The notes: generated by a model not told the origin, from the sequence alone. 64,000 bases of DNA from Pontibacterium sinense (GCF_015209595.1 NZ_JADEYS010000019.1:1-64000), one strand, 5' to 3'; shown: positions 49,375-59,389, counted from the first letter of the stretch. Program-made: numbers and translations.

Positions 49375-50652
49375 ATGACCGCGCCACTCAGTGATCATAT
49401 TCACTATCAAGATCATCAATTACACATCGAATCGCTTCCGCTTTCAATCATCGCTGATCGTATCGGCACGCCTTTCTATTGTTATTCAGAAGCTAAGTTC
49501 CTTCAGAACATTTATCGCTGTCAGGCGGCTTTCCAGCGTTTTGACATTGCGATTTACTATGCGGTGAAGGCCAATAGCAACCTGAGTATTCTGCGGTTGG
49601 TGCAGCAAGCCGGACTGGGTGTTGATCTGGTTTCCGGTGGAGAGATGTTGCGAGCACACGCGGCCGGCATTGCGCCAGAGAGGATGATTTTTTCTGGCGT
49701 CGGAAAAACCAGACAAGAGTTGTGTGCGGCGATCGAGTCAGCTGTGGGTCAGATTAACGTCGAATCTCAGGAAGAGTTAGTGCTGTTAGCTTCACTGTCA
49801 GAGCAGTTTACTCGGCCAGTTTCTGTTGCATTACGTGTTAACCCTGCTGTGTCTGTGGACACCCACAGGCACATTACCACCGGCAGCAAAGGCAATAAAT
49901 TTGGCCTGAGCATGGAGCAGGTTGTGCCACTCTATCAAAGGTATGCAGATCATCCGTACCTGAATATAGCAGGTCTGGCTATGCATATTGGCTCTCAGAT
50001 CTGCACGGTGGAACCGTATACAAATGCGATCCATAAGTTGCTGGAGCTTGTCACTGTGATTGAAGCTGATGGGCATACGGTTGAGGTGCTCGACCTTGGT
50101 GGTGGGTTTGGTATCGATTACGGCGATGAGCAGAGCTTGGATTTTGAGGTCATCGCGCAGACCATTGCATCAAGTGTTGCTGGGTTTGAAGGACGAGTGT
50201 GTGTGGAGCCGGGTCGGTCACTGGTGGGAGATGCGGGTGTTCTGGTGTCAGAGATCAGTTACGTAAAAGCAGCGGATCCCTGCCCTTTTATGATTCTTGA
50301 TGCCGCGATGAATGACCTGATGCGTCCGGCTCTTTATCAGGCCGATCATCCTATAGTTCCCCTACAAACTAATCTGTCGGATTCGGTACGTCGTTATGAT
50401 GTTGTGGGACCGGTCTGTGAATCTACTGATACCTTTGCGCGCGACTATCCGATGGATGCAGAGTTGGTTGCAGGAGACAGGGTCGCTTTTCTCTGTACAG
50501 GGGCGTATTGCGCGGTGATGAGTTCTGCGTATAACAGCCGTAGCATCATTCCCGAGGTGCTGGTGAGCGGGTCAGAAATTCGATTGATCAGAAAGGCAGT
50601 GACACCGTCTATGTTGCTTGAATACGAATCGCAGACAGATGCATTAGACTGA
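49375..50652 (+). CDS. lysA: Diaminopimelate decarboxylase
   Basis: PLP-dependent enzyme that converts meso-diaminopimelate to lysine (425 residues). The PLP-binding lysine lies in FDIAIYYAVKANSNLSILR. Family features HIGSQI, DLGGGFGIDYG, VEPGRSLVGDAG and the C-terminal VCESTDTFARD and TGAYCAVMSSAYN are complete. Start at ATG 49375 with AGAGGG before it; a TTG two codons upstream is less likely. Divergent from the Lrp-type regulator. Other PLP decarboxylases of this fold (ornithine/arginine) are excluded mainly by these motifs. Confidence 0.92.
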   Translation: MTAPLSDHIHYQDHQLHIESLPLSIIADRIGTPFYCYSEAKFLQNIYRCQAAFQRFDIAIYYAVKANSNLSILRLVQQAGLGVDLVSGGEMLRAHAAGIAPERMIFSGVGKTRQELCAAIESAVGQINVESQEELVLLASLSEQFTRPVSVALRVNPAVSVDTHRHITTGSKGNKFGLSMEQVVPLYQRYADHPYLNIAGLAMHIGSQICTVEPYTNAIHKLLELVTVIEADGHTVEVLDLGGGFGIDYGDEQSLDFEVIAQTIASSVAGFEGRVCVEPGRSLVGDAGVLVSEISYVKAADPCPFMILDAAMNDLMRPALYQADHPIVPLQTNLSDSVRRYDVVGPVCESTDTFARDYPMDAELVAGDRVAFLCTGAYCAVMSSAYNSRSIIPEVLVSGSEIRLIRKAVTPSMLLEYESQTDALD

Positions 50653-50736
50653 TTGGGGGATTGGAACGCGGGTGACTTTGGTTCGTCTAGGGAATAGTGA
50701 CTCTTTCTCGGCCTCTTAAACAGTCCGCTTTTAAGA

Positions 50737-50752
50737 TGTTCCACGTGAAACA
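50737..50752 (+). promoter_or_regulatory. parS: parS centromere site 1
   Basis: TGTTCCACGTGAAACA, one mismatch from the perfect palindrome TGTTTCACGTGAAACA recognised by chromosomal ParB. It lies between lysA and the glyS terminator. Confidence 0.93.
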
Positions 50753-50777
50753 TCTTTTTGACCGGGGCGGTACAGGC

Positions 50778-50809
50778 ACAAAAAAGCCGGGTCTATGAAC
50801 CCGGCTTTT
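50778..50809. terminator. Terminator between lysA and glyS
   Basis: 8-bp stem AGCCGGGT/ACCCGGCT (50785-50792, 50799-50806) with A-run before and T-run after, so it works for lysA on the plus strand and glyS on the minus strand. Confidence 0.85.
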
Positions 50810-50835
50810 AGGTATAGATAGGCATTGCAGAATGC

Positions 50836-52914
50836 TTAGCTCAGGACAGAGATATCCGCTACACCCAGGAACAAGCTGCGCAGATTGCTCAGAAGCACGA
50901 GACGGTTCTGACGTACCGCTTCATCATCAGCCATTACCATCACGTCGTCGAAGAACTTATCAACGCTGCCGCGAAGGCTTGCCAGCTGTTCCAGTGCTGC
51001 CTGATAGTCACCCGCGGCAAACAGTGGCTCGATACGACCGGACAGTGCTGCCAGTTCTGAAGCCAGTGCTTTCTCAGCATCGTCCTGAAGCAGTGCTTCA
51101 TCAACCGATCCGGATACCGCACCACCCTGTTTGTTAAGGATGTTGGAAACACGCTTGTTGGCAGCCGCCAGTGCTTCAGCTTCGCTCAGGGAGCGGAAAT
51201 GGTTAACCGCTTTAACGCGGGTGTCGAAGTCCAGTGGTTTGGTCGGCTTAACCGCCAGTACCGCCAGGAATACATCGACGGAGATGCCTTCGTCTTCGTA
51301 CCATGCGCGGAAGCGATCCAGCATGAAATCCAGAACTTTGTCTTCCAGTCCGTCGCGTGCTGGCAGATCATCGTGGCTGTCTGCTGCTACAGAGATCAGT
51401 TCACGCAGGTCCAGATCCAAATTGCGTTCGACCATAATGCGCAGCACACCCAGAGCGGCACGGCGCAGTGCAAACGGATCTTTGGAACCAGTCGGTGGCT
51501 GATTGATGCCGAACAGGCCGGTCAGCGTGTCCAGACGGTCTGCGATAGCTACTGCGATACCCGGTGCAGATTCCGGCAGCTCATCACCTGCGAAACGAGG
51601 CATGTACTGTTCGTTCATTGCCAGCGCAACGTCGTTGTCTTCGCCGTCGTGCAGTGCATAGTGATAACCCATCAGACCTTGTAGGTCGGTGAATTCGTAC
51701 ACCATGTCGGACATCAGATCGGTCTTGGCCAGCATTGCCGCACGGGCTGCCTGCTCAGTGTTATTGCCAAGGTCTGCCGCAATACGCTGTGCGATAGCGG
51801 AGATACGCTCAGCCTTCGCGTGCAAGGTTCCCAGGTCTTTCTGGAAGACGATGGTCTTCAGGTCGTCAATACGTGATTCCAGTGACTTCTTCTTGTCTGT
51901 TTCAAAGAAGAACGCCGCATCGGACAGGCGTGGACGAATAACCTTTTCGTTACCTTCGATCACCTGCTGCGGATCTTTAGACACGATGTTGCAGATGGTG
52001 GTGAAGTTCGGCATCAGGTTGCCGTCTTTGTCTTCATGGTGGAAGTACTTCTGGTGCTCCTTCATGGAGGAGATCAGTGCCTGAGCAGGCACGTCCAGGA
52101 AGCGCTCTTCGAAGCGACCGGTCAAAGCTACAGGCCATTCATTCAGTGCGGTTACTTCGTGCAGCAGGTCTTCATCGATCTGTGCAACACCACCGAGCTT
52201 CTCCCCTTCTTTAATCACTTGGGAGCGAATATCTTCTAGACGGCTGTCATAGTCGGCAACAACTTTGCCGGTTTCTTTCAGCGTGACAGCATACTCTGCC
52301 GCTGTCATCAGCTCGATCTGATTGTTGTAGTGGAAACGGTGACCGCGTGTTTTACGACCGGACTTAACACCCAGCATTTCGCAATCGATCACTTCATCGC
52401 CAAAAATCATCACCAGCCACTGAACCGGACGGACGAACTCAATACGTGATGCACCCCAGCGCATGCGCTTAGGTACTGGCAGTTTGTTGAGCGCGTTTTG
52501 CATAACAGACGCGAGTTCAGTGCGCAGCGGTTTGGCTTCAGTCTGCTGGCGGAAACACATTTTTCCGTCGATCTCTTCCAGGGAAGATACGTCGGTTCCA
52601 CATTTACGCGCGAAGCCTTCCAGTGCTTTGCTTGGATTACCTTCACCATCATATGCAATACGTGACGGTGGGCCCTGCATCAGGAATTCACTGGCAGGCA
52701 CTTCGGTCACGAGGTTTTCGATCAGCAACGCTAAACGTCGTGGTGCGGCATAGCTTTTGATTGTTGCGTCTTTCAGCAGTGCTGCCGCATCTTTGCCCAG
52801 CACGTCTTTGATGCCTGCAAGCGCATCAGCTTCCAGCGCATTAGACAGGTTTTTAAGTGCTTTCGGTGGCAGCTCTTCGGTGCCAAGCTCGAACAGAAAA
52901 TCTTGTGTAGCCAT
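50836..52914 (-). CDS. glyS: Glycyl-tRNA synthetase beta subunit
   Basis: Beta subunit (692 residues) of the alpha2beta2 glycyl-tRNA synthetase, which binds tRNA and is needed for activity. The start [16 protein letters not shown] and the motif [14 protein letters not shown] are typical. The HD-like part and C-terminal anticodon-binding region (to VADISVLS) are complete. It overlaps glyQ by one base (TAATG), so the two subunits are coupled in translation. Confidence 0.97.
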   Translation of the reverse strand: MATQDFLFELGTEELPPKALKNLSNALEADALAGIKDVLGKDAAALLKDATIKSYAAPRRLALLIENLVTEVPASEFLMQGPPSRIAYDGEGNPSKALEGFARKCGTDVSSLEEIDGKMCFRQQTEAKPLRTELASVMQNALNKLPVPKRMRWGASRIEFVRPVQWLVMIFGDEVIDCEMLGVKSGRKTRGHRFHYNNQIELMTAAEYAVTLKETGKVVADYDSRLEDIRSQVIKEGEKLGGVAQIDEDLLHEVTALNEWPVALTGRFEERFLDVPAQALISSMKEHQKYFHHEDKDGNLMPNFTTICNIVSKDPQQVIEGNEKVIRPRLSDAAFFFETDKKKSLESRIDDLKTIVFQKDLGTLHAKAERISAIAQRIAADLGNNTEQAARAAMLAKTDLMSDMVYEFTDLQGLMGYHYALHDGEDNDVALAMNEQYMPRFAGDELPESAPGIAVAIADRLDTLTGLFGINQPPTGSKDPFALRRAALGVLRIMVERNLDLDLRELISVAADSHDDLPARDGLEDKVLDFMLDRFRAWYEDEGISVDVFLAVLAVKPTKPLDFDTRVKAVNHFRSLSEAEALAAANKRVSNILNKQGGAVSGSVDEALLQDDAEKALASELAALSGRIEPLFAAGDYQAALEQLASLRGSVDKFFDDVMVMADDEAVRQNRLVLLSNLRSLFLGVADISVLS

Positions 52915-53885
52915 TACTTTTTCTCCTCGCTTGCAGCCATTACTTCCTGGCGCAACGCTTCAGTCGCAAGCGGGAAGCCGAGGGCTTTACGGGCATCAAA
53001 ATAAGCGTGTGCAACTTTGCGGGCGAGTGTGCGTACGCGCAGGATATAACGCTGACGCTCGGTCACAGAGATGGCGTGACGTGCATCCAGCAGGTTAAAG
53101 GTATGGGACGCTTTCAGTACCTGCTCGTAAGCAGGCAGTGGCAGAGGGGTTTCCAGTGCCAGTAATTTCTCACACTCAGACTCATAGTGGTCAAAGTTGC
53201 GGAACAGCATCGGGACATCAGCGTGTTCGAAGTTGTAGGTGGACTGCTCTACTTCGCTCTGGTGGAACACATCGCCGTAGGTCACGACAGTGCCGTCGGG
53301 TGCTTTGGTCCAGATCAGATCGTAAACGCTATCAACGTTCTGCAGGTACATCGCAATACGTTCCAGACCGTAGGTGATCTCGCCGGTTACCGGGTAACAT
53401 TCCAGACCACCTGCCTGCTGGAAGTAAGTGAACTGGGTCACTTCCATACCGTTCAGCCACACTTCCCAGCCAAGACCCCAGGCACCCAATGTTGGGGATT
53501 CCCAGTTGTCTTCTACGAAGCGAACGTCGTGAACATTCAGGTCAACACCCATACGCTCTAAAGAGCCCAGGTAAAGTTCCTGCAGGTTCGGCGGTGACGG
53601 CTTCATTACAACCTGGAACTGGTAGTAGTGTTGCAGGCGGTTAGGGTTCTCGCCGTAACGGCCATCGGTTGGACGACGGCTTGGCTGCACGTAGGCAGAG
53701 TTCCAGCTTTCTGGTCCGATAGAGCGCAGGAAGGTAGCAGGATGGAATGTCCCTGCGCCTACTTCCATGTCCAGCGGCTGAACGATTACACAGCCGTGTT
53801 CTGCCCAATATTCTTGCAGGGCGAGAATCAACCCCTGAAATGTACTTACGTCTGAGGTAACCTGGTCAGTCACGTAATTCACCAT
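52914..53885 (-). CDS. glyQ: Glycyl-tRNA synthetase alpha subunit
   Basis: Catalytic alpha subunit (323 residues). Motifs [57 protein letters not shown] and [21 protein letters not shown] are almost identical to E. coli GlyQ. About ten extra N-terminal residues ([10 protein letters not shown]) may be real or may mean a later start. It is read from a promoter with a perfect TATAAT about 35 nt upstream. Confidence 0.97.
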   Translation of the reverse strand: MVNYVTDQVTSDVSTFQGLILALQEYWAEHGCVIVQPLDMEVGAGTFHPATFLRSIGPESWNSAYVQPSRRPTDGRYGENPNRLQHYYQFQVVMKPSPPNLQELYLGSLERMGVDLNVHDVRFVEDNWESPTLGAWGLGWEVWLNGMEVTQFTYFQQAGGLECYPVTGEITYGLERIAMYLQNVDSVYDLIWTKAPDGTVVTYGDVFHQSEVEQSTYNFEHADVPMLFRNFDHYESECEKLLALETPLPLPAYEQVLKASHTFNLLDARHAISVTERQRYILRVRTLARKVAHAYFDARKALGFPLATEALRQEVMAASEEKK

Positions 53886-53917
53886 AACTATAAATTTGGC
53901 CCGAAAATAAGGCGGAA

Positions 53918-53939
53918 ATTATACACCAAAATAGGTGTA
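53918..53939 (-). promoter_or_regulatory. glyQS promoter -10 with inverted repeat
   Basis: Minus-strand -10 TATAAT (53918-53923); the -35 is weak. A 6-bp inverted repeat TACACC/GGTGTA (53922-53927, 53934-53939) overlaps the spacer and could be an operator. Confidence 0.55.
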
Positions 53940-54013
53940 CGCAGTGTAGTCAGGTACAGGTGTGACTGGGCGAAAGGTAGAAGTTGTGCATTAATTTAAA
54001 GGTAAATGTGAAA

Positions 54014-54029
54014 TGTTTCACGTGGAACA
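54014..54029 (-). promoter_or_regulatory. parS: parS centromere site 2
   Basis: TGTTTCACGTGGAACA on the plus strand, the exact reverse complement of the site at 50737, between glyQ and the outer-membrane-barrel gene terminator. Confidence 0.93.
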
Positions 54030-54031
54030 TT

Positions 54032-54059
54032 AAAAAAGCCGCCCGAATTGGGGCGGCTT
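54032..54059 (-). terminator. Terminator of the RND exporter operon
   Basis: 9-bp stem AAGCCGCCC/GGGCGGCTT (54036-54044, 54051-54059) with a loop of six; on the minus strand it runs into six Ts. It closes the RND-LolA-barrel operon about 20 nt after the last stop codon. Confidence 0.85.
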
Positions 54060-54078
54060 CCTCAGTACGATTGGAAAC

Positions 54079-55287
54079 TTAAAAGTAACGTTCGATTGTG
54101 AATTGCAGGTGATCGTCCTTGTCCAAAGCTGAAGCAAGGTCTCTAGGGTCGTCGGCACTGAAGAACCGTCCGTCGATACTAACCTTCCAATTGTCGCCGT
54201 AGCGACGGCTGGCTTCAACGATCAGGCTCTGGCCATCAAAATCCAGATCATGGCCAATACCGGCCAAGAGTTCAGTACTGGATGCATCGTTGAGGGTGAT
54301 TCGGCCACCAAAGAACAGATCGTTCTGAACGTTGGAACTGGCATCCTCTCCCCTTTCATCCCAGCCATATTCAAGCAGAACACCGAGATCAGCGTTACTG
54401 TCCTGAATGCCATAGAAGGTATATTCGAAACCAGCTTGAGCCGCGAAGTACTCCTCTTTCTCGGTATCGCGCCAGATGGTTTCGACCTTCCACAACCAGC
54501 TGTCGAGGGTCGCTTGCAGATCAAAACCCAACTGATCCATCTGCACATAGCGCGGTACCAGAACGGTGTTGCCTGACTGGGTTCGAACGCTCAACTCAGG
54601 GTCACGATTGGTACCGTGAAACCAATACGCACCCAGATCGAAATCGCCGAGGGTATGGCTCCAGCGGATAGCGGTATCCAGATGTTTCTCCTCGGCGCTG
54701 GATTCATATTCAGCACTGTCGGTATCAACAACCAGTCCCCCGCGTAAACGCCCCTCTGTACCCGTAAAGGTACGCTCACGGAAACCCGGTAGCAGGAACA
54801 GGTCAACGATACCCCAGTCTCTTACCAGAGATAGGTTGACCATGGGCTGCCCCAGCTTGTCCTCACCGTCAAAGTCATCAACACCGTCGGTCTGATTGAT
54901 CACATCGACCAGATGTTGAAACTCAGTGACACCCCAGAATACCTTGCGGATTCCGGTGCGCAGTTCCCAGTCCTCGCCCACATGAACCCAACTCAGTTCA
55001 CGAATATCCGCATGAGTCCGTTCGCTGTCGTTCTCGTCCACACGTAAATACGGAGTAAAGGTCAGGCTATCGTCACCGTCATTCCACTCCCAGAAAAACT
55101 CTGGTTCCACGTAGAAGGATAGATTCGAGTCATGGTCCTGGCCTGAAAACTGAGCATCCTGAGTAAAACCACGCAGCTCTGCTGCGACCTTGCCGGATGC
55201 CTCAAAGTAGGTTTCGGCCTGCACCGGCAGAGCTGCGAGCAGCCCTGCAGTGAGTCCTGTTTTGAAAAGCGTTGAGGGTTTACGCAT
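54079..55287 (-). CDS. Putative outer-membrane beta-barrel protein of the RND operon
   Basis: A 402-residue protein with a signal peptide (TGLTAGLLAALPVQAE, cut near residue 24) and many alternating polar/aromatic strands through to a C-terminal Phe (TIERYF), the BAM recognition signature of barrels. Conserved-looking segments include WELRTGIRKVFWGVTEFQHLV and DKLGQPMVNLSLVRDWG. I know similar marine proteins only as hypothetical outer-membrane proteins. Being last in an operon with an RND exporter and a LolA-like protein, it may pass or accept lipid at the outer membrane. Confidence 0.7.
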   Translation of the reverse strand: MRKPSTLFKTGLTAGLLAALPVQAETYFEASGKVAAELRGFTQDAQFSGQDHDSNLSFYVEPEFFWEWNDGDDSLTFTPYLRVDENDSERTHADIRELSWVHVGEDWELRTGIRKVFWGVTEFQHLVDVINQTDGVDDFDGEDKLGQPMVNLSLVRDWGIVDLFLLPGFRERTFTGTEGRLRGGLVVDTDSAEYESSAEEKHLDTAIRWSHTLGDFDLGAYWFHGTNRDPELSVRTQSGNTVLVPRYVQMDQLGFDLQATLDSWLWKVETIWRDTEKEEYFAAQAGFEYTFYGIQDSNADLGVLLEYGWDERGEDASSNVQNDLFFGGRITLNDASSTELLAGIGHDLDFDGQSLIVEASRRYGDNWKVSIDGRFFSADDPRDLASALDKDDHLQFTIERYF

Positions 55288-55290
55288 GAC

Positions 55291-56088
55291 TTAACGTGCT
55301 CGTTTCAGTGAGTTCTTGTTGAAGTCTTTGTCGGATAAACCGGTTTTGAACTGGTAGCTTTTCCAGCTCAGATCGGTGCTTTTACCCGTCTGGTGGTTCA
55401 CCATTTTCATCAGATCAGAACGCCAGTGTTTACCCAGATATTGCTGGTAGTCATGGTAGGTCAGTGTCTTCAGGGGTGAGTTTTTACGATCGAAGAAATC
55501 AATTTTCCAGATGCGATATTCACTCTGATCCAGCCAAACCAGACGTCGTGTATAGCCGGAGTTTTTATCGACCGGGTACTGTTCAACAACAAAACAGGTG
55601 CCGCCTTCACAGGCGTCGTCACGTAGGTATTTGTAGGTGTACTTCTCTACCTCAAACGAAGACAGATCTTCATAGGCAAATTCAGAGCCCATAAACGGGC
55701 CTGATTTGTTGCGTGACGCAATACGCTTTACACGTTTCAATGCTGGCAGGTACAGCCACTGGTCATCCGCTCCAACCGGGTGAGAAAAGCTCAGGAATGC
55801 TGTCCCTTTTACGTCGCGAGGCTTGTCGAAGACTGACAGGCTTTTATCTCCGTCACCGTTGATCTCCAATGATTTCATCCGGATCTCGCGGATGCTTTCC
55901 TGACCCTGCTTATTACGCAGGACCATGTTCATTTCGGCCTGCATATCCTGCCAGCCCAGATCACGTTTCTTCGATTCAACTGAGATCGCCATGCCCTTCT
56001 CTTCCGGCGTTTCGGCCAGCGCCACCATCGGGGCAGAGACCAGCGCCGCGATCAATACTGACTTAAGCGGGTTGATTAGCAGGTTCAT
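55291..56088 (-). CDS. LolA-like periplasmic lipid/lipoprotein-carrier protein
   Basis: A 265-residue protein with a signal peptide (KSVLIAALVSAPMVALAE) and a LolA-like fold typical of outer membrane lipoprotein-sorting family proteins; segments LYLPALKRVKRIASRNKSGPFMGSEFAYEDLS and YTRRLVWLDQSEYRIWKIDFFD fit. Start is set at 56088, since AAAGGAG lies 7 nt before and a longer frame would overlap the RND gene by 91 nt. As chosen it overlaps by 26 nt. In such operons it is thought to shuttle the exporter's lipid substrate. Confidence 0.8.
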   Translation of the reverse strand: MNLLINPLKSVLIAALVSAPMVALAETPEEKGMAISVESKKRDLGWQDMQAEMNMVLRNKQGQESIREIRMKSLEINGDGDKSLSVFDKPRDVKGTAFLSFSHPVGADDQWLYLPALKRVKRIASRNKSGPFMGSEFAYEDLSSFEVEKYTYKYLRDDACEGGTCFVVEQYPVDKNSGYTRRLVWLDQSEYRIWKIDFFDRKNSPLKTLTYHDYQQYLGKHWRSDLMKMVNHQTGKSTDLSWKSYQFKTGLSDKDFNKNSLKRAR

Positions 56089-58441
56089 GGGTATCTCCTT
56101 TGTTTTCAAGATTGTTGCTGGAGTCAGCATCGTTGTCTTCAGTGGTGTCGGCAACTTTGTCGCCGTTATCCAAATTCATCAGCAGCGGTGGTAGGAACAG
56201 GAAGTCGACGATCAGTGCGATCAGAATCGTGAGTGCTGTCAGCAGACCCATATCCGCGTTGAGCTTGAAGCTGGATTGCGCCAGCACCATAAAGCCTGCG
56301 ACCAACACCAGTGTGGTAACCCACAGAGCGCGTCCAACGCTCGCGAATGCATAACGGACAGCTTGTTGACTGTCCTTGCCGCGTTCACGGCGTGCGTACA
56401 GGTACTTGCTGAGGAAGTGAACGGTGTCATCCACCACAATACCCAGTGTCATACCCGCCACAACAGACAGTGCCAGACCGACCTGACCGTCGATCAGGAA
56501 CCAGAGACCAAAACCCATCACGGCGGGTGCCAGGTTTGGAATCAGGCTGATAAAACCATAACGTACCGAGCGTAACGCCAGACCGAGCATGACAGAAATC
56601 AGCAGTAAGGCCACAGAGGTACCGATCAACATACTGCTGATATTACGCTGGCCGATATGGGCAAACATCAGACTGGTACTGGCGACTTCAGCTTTATACT
56701 GAGGTGCGTTCTCTGCAAACCAGTTGTAGATTTTTGCTTCCAGATCGATCTGCTCAGTACTGGTCATGTTCTTAAACGTACCGATCAAACGCGTGGATGA
56801 TTTATCGACGTTCAGCTGGTTGTTCAGGTCCAGACCGTACGGTAATGACATCTCATACAACAGCAGGTACTGAGCAGACAGCTCGCGCTCTTGGGGCAGC
56901 GTGTAGTAGCTGTCGTCATCACTGTGCATGTTTTTGTTGAGACGTTTAATCGTATCGGTAATGGAGTTTACGTGGTCTGTTTCCGGCTGAGCCCGTAACC
57001 AATCGGTGAGATCGCCAACCGCTTTCAGGAACTCCGGTTTATTGATCCCACTCGCTTCCCCACTCTCGATCGAGATCTCCATCGTGGTCATACCGGACAG
57101 ATTGTCCTGCATGTAGTCAGTTGCCTGACGGAATGGAACGCTGGTATCAAAATACTTCACAAAGTCATCGTTCAGTTCGTTCTGCGGGGTAAACAGAACC
57201 AGGCTTGCCATGACAACGGCCATACCCGGCAACAGTACTTTGCGCTTGCTGATGACTACTTTACCCAGCTTGTGCATCAGGTCGTTACGGTCTTCATCAC
57301 TGATCGCTGCCACTTTAATCGGTAGCAGTTTCAGCATTGCCGGGAAGATCGTGACGGAGAACACGAACGCCAGCATGACACCCATTGCGACCATGTTACC
57401 CAGATCACGGAACGGTGGTGAGTCGGAGAAGTTGAGGCTGAGGAAGCCAACGGCAGTGGTGACACTGGTCAGGAAGATAGGCTGGAAGTTGATCTTCAGG
57501 CTGTCCTGAATAGCCTTCTTCTTCTCCACGCCCTGACGCATCTCATAGAACATGGTCGTCAGAATATGTACGCAGTCAGCGACCGCCAATGTCAGGACCA
57601 TGATCGGTGTGCTTGCCGATGGACCGGTGAGGAAGAACCCCGTCCAGCCTGCCAGCCCCATCGTACCGGCAATGGAGAACATGATGACGATCACGGTGGC
57701 GAACGTACCACTGAAGGTACGCAGCAGGAAGATCATGCCCAGCAGAACAACACCAAACATGATAGGCACCAACGTGGCGTTGTCATTCAGGGAAGACTCG
57801 GCGAAGGTGTTGTTCATCATCACCATGCCGGATAAACGCACTTCCATATCCGGGTATTTTTCCAGGAACTGAGCGCGCATATCGCGTGCCTTCGCAACGA
57901 CCTCCGGCACTTCCACAACCGGGTTTATTCCCGGCAGCTGAACGGTGACATTAAGCACGGTGACATGGGCTTGAGGAGAGATCAGCTTGTTGAGCAGCAT
58001 CGGCTCGTTCAGTGCAATCTCTTGCAGACGAGGCATGTCCGCATCGGTCAGCGTGGTGGAATCCAGTACCAGATCCTCCACGATCATATCGTCCTCTTCC
58101 GACCAGGTGTGCTGGAAGTTAGTAATGGAGTCTACGCGTGTGGAATAGGGAACCTGCCAGGCTTCTTCGGTCAGCTCTTGAATTGCACCCAGTGTACGCG
58201 GGGTGAATACTTTGCCTTCCGGCGGAGAAATAATAAAAGCGACGTTATCACTTTTACTGTAGATCCTTTGCATCGACTCGAAAGCCGTGAGCTGAGGGTT
58301 CTCATCACTGAAGAACACTCGGTAATCACTTTTGAATACCAGGTTCTTTGCGCCTGAGGCAGCGCCAAAAACCAGCACAATCGTGAGCAGAATCACCCAT
58401 ATCGGATGATTCAGTACAAAACGGAAAAGTCGGTCTCTCAT
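56063..58441 (-). CDS. RND/MMPL-family exporter
   Basis: A 792-residue RND exporter with two groups of membrane helices: the first helix (FVLNHPIWVILLTIVLVFGA), a periplasmic loop of about 180 residues, helices around residues 210-400, a second loop, and helices 615-760 with GIVVDDTVHFLSKY, a conserved motif of helix 4. The shape is that of MMPL/HpnN-type lipid or hydrophobic-compound exporters rather than a trimeric drug efflux AcrB (which is about 1,040 residues). Start at 58441 with GAGAAGGA before it. A palindromic site at 58525-58549 lies upstream, likely bound by the TetR protein. Confidence 0.85.
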   Translation of the reverse strand: MRDRLFRFVLNHPIWVILLTIVLVFGAASGAKNLVFKSDYRVFFSDENPQLTAFESMQRIYSKSDNVAFIISPPEGKVFTPRTLGAIQELTEEAWQVPYSTRVDSITNFQHTWSEEDDMIVEDLVLDSTTLTDADMPRLQEIALNEPMLLNKLISPQAHVTVLNVTVQLPGINPVVEVPEVVAKARDMRAQFLEKYPDMEVRLSGMVMMNNTFAESSLNDNATLVPIMFGVVLLGMIFLLRTFSGTFATVIVIMFSIAGTMGLAGWTGFFLTGPSASTPIMVLTLAVADCVHILTTMFYEMRQGVEKKKAIQDSLKINFQPIFLTSVTTAVGFLSLNFSDSPPFRDLGNMVAMGVMLAFVFSVTIFPAMLKLLPIKVAAISDEDRNDLMHKLGKVVISKRKVLLPGMAVVMASLVLFTPQNELNDDFVKYFDTSVPFRQATDYMQDNLSGMTTMEISIESGEASGINKPEFLKAVGDLTDWLRAQPETDHVNSITDTIKRLNKNMHSDDDSYYTLPQERELSAQYLLLYEMSLPYGLDLNNQLNVDKSSTRLIGTFKNMTSTEQIDLEAKIYNWFAENAPQYKAEVASTSLMFAHIGQRNISSMLIGTSVALLLISVMLGLALRSVRYGFISLIPNLAPAVMGFGLWFLIDGQVGLALSVVAGMTLGIVVDDTVHFLSKYLYARRERGKDSQQAVRYAFASVGRALWVTTLVLVAGFMVLAQSSFKLNADMGLLTALTILIALIVDFLFLPPLLMNLDNGDKVADTTEDNDADSSNNLENKGDTHEPANQPA

Positions 58442-58524
58442 AGTCCTTCTCCAGTTCCCCGATTCCATTGAGGAGTTGTTGGGTTGGATGCTCTAATGGC
58501 AACTTAGGTTATAAATTTATGTCT

Positions 58525-58549
58525 GTTTAATGACGAAGCGTCATTAAAC
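58525..58549. promoter_or_regulatory. Palindromic operator upstream of the RND operon
   Basis: Perfect 11-bp inverted repeat GTTTAATGACG/CGTCATTAAAC with a 3-nt spacer. Its core TGACG-N3-CGTCA recurs before the tetR gene at 59377-59389, so both are likely bound by that regulator. Confidence 0.8.
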
Positions 58550-58553
58550 ATTA

Positions 58554-58578
58554 TTAAAAAAACGGCGTTTCCGCCGTT
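58554..58578 (-). terminator. Terminator of the tetR gene
   Basis: 7-bp stem AACGGCG/CGCCGTT (58561-58567, 58572-58578) with a 4-nt loop, followed on the minus strand by seven or more Ts. Confidence 0.85.
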
Positions 58579-58596
58579 TTCCGTCGTACAAATCTG

Positions 58597-59352
58597 TTAT
58601 CCCTGCAGGTTCAGGTTCCGGCGAGTTCTCAGTGCTTCAACTTCCGGTGCAAACACGGTTGCTTTCATGCGCTGTACTGATTCATGCCAGTCATGATCGG
58701 GTGTATAGGGTGTCCAGTTCAGGCCATCCAGCACCAGATTGGCGTGGTTGGTCAGCTCCCGCTCCAGTGTCATTTCCTGACGCACGCCGCAGCGCTCAAC
58801 ATTGTCCTGCAGAAGAGCAATAGTGCCAAAGCTCATTGCCCAGAGGGAAAAAGCTACTTGGGCCGGGCTCAGGTGTGGGGCAAGTGTTAGCTCACCATTG
58901 GCCAAACCTTCAGAGATGATCTGAAGAATGGTCCCCAGCAGTTTTGTTTCCAGCTCCTGATGCTCTTCCTGACGTTTCTGCGAGCTTTTCTCCGTGACCG
59001 ATGGGGTTTTAGCGGAGATAACCAGCATAAACTCGGTTGGATCGAACTGAGAATGCAGCATGTAGCCAATACCGATCGCCAGCATCTTTTCCCGACTGTT
59101 GCCATCAAACGAGGCTGCGCGGAAGAATATATCTGCAAGGCGGCGCACGCAGTTGTTACACAGGGCCGTCAGTAAGTCTTCTTTACAGCTAACGTGGTTG
59201 TATACGGTGCCTTTTGAGTAGGGCACCTTGGAAACAACCTTGTCGATTGTCAGACCGGAGACGCCATCCCGGGCAATTACATCCAACGCGGTCTGTAGAA
59301 TTTCAGCTTCACGCGCTTCCCGCGTGGCATCGTCAATAAATTTAGGACTCAT
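58597..59352 (-). CDS. TetR-family transcriptional regulator
   Basis: A 251-residue TetR-type regulator starting MSPKFIDDATREAREAEIL. The N-terminal HTH contains DGVSGLTIDKVVSKVPYSKGTVYNHV followed by CKEDLLTALCNN; the variable C-terminal part senses an unknown ligand. Start is set at 59352; the extension to 59433 is Cys-rich and not family-like. It precedes the RND exporter operon in the same direction, separated by its own terminator and a palindromic operator, and a matching site lies 25 nt before its start, indicating autoregulation. Confidence 0.9.
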   Translation of the reverse strand: MSPKFIDDATREAREAEILQTALDVIARDGVSGLTIDKVVSKVPYSKGTVYNHVSCKEDLLTALCNNCVRRLADIFFRAASFDGNSREKMLAIGIGYMLHSQFDPTEFMLVISAKTPSVTEKSSQKRQEEHQELETKLLGTILQIISEGLANGELTLAPHLSPAQVAFSLWAMSFGTIALLQDNVERCGVRQEMTLERELTNHANLVLDGLNWTPYTPDHDWHESVQRMKATVFAPEVEALRTRRNLNLQG

Positions 59353-59376
59353 ATACCCGGCTTGTTGAGTTTTAAG

Positions 59377-59389
59377 TGACGTTACGTCA
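59377..59389. promoter_or_regulatory. Palindromic operator upstream of tetR
   Basis: TGACGTTACGTCA, a palindrome sharing TGACG-N3-CGTCA with the site before the RND gene, positioned 25-37 nt before the tetR start codon. Confidence 0.75.
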
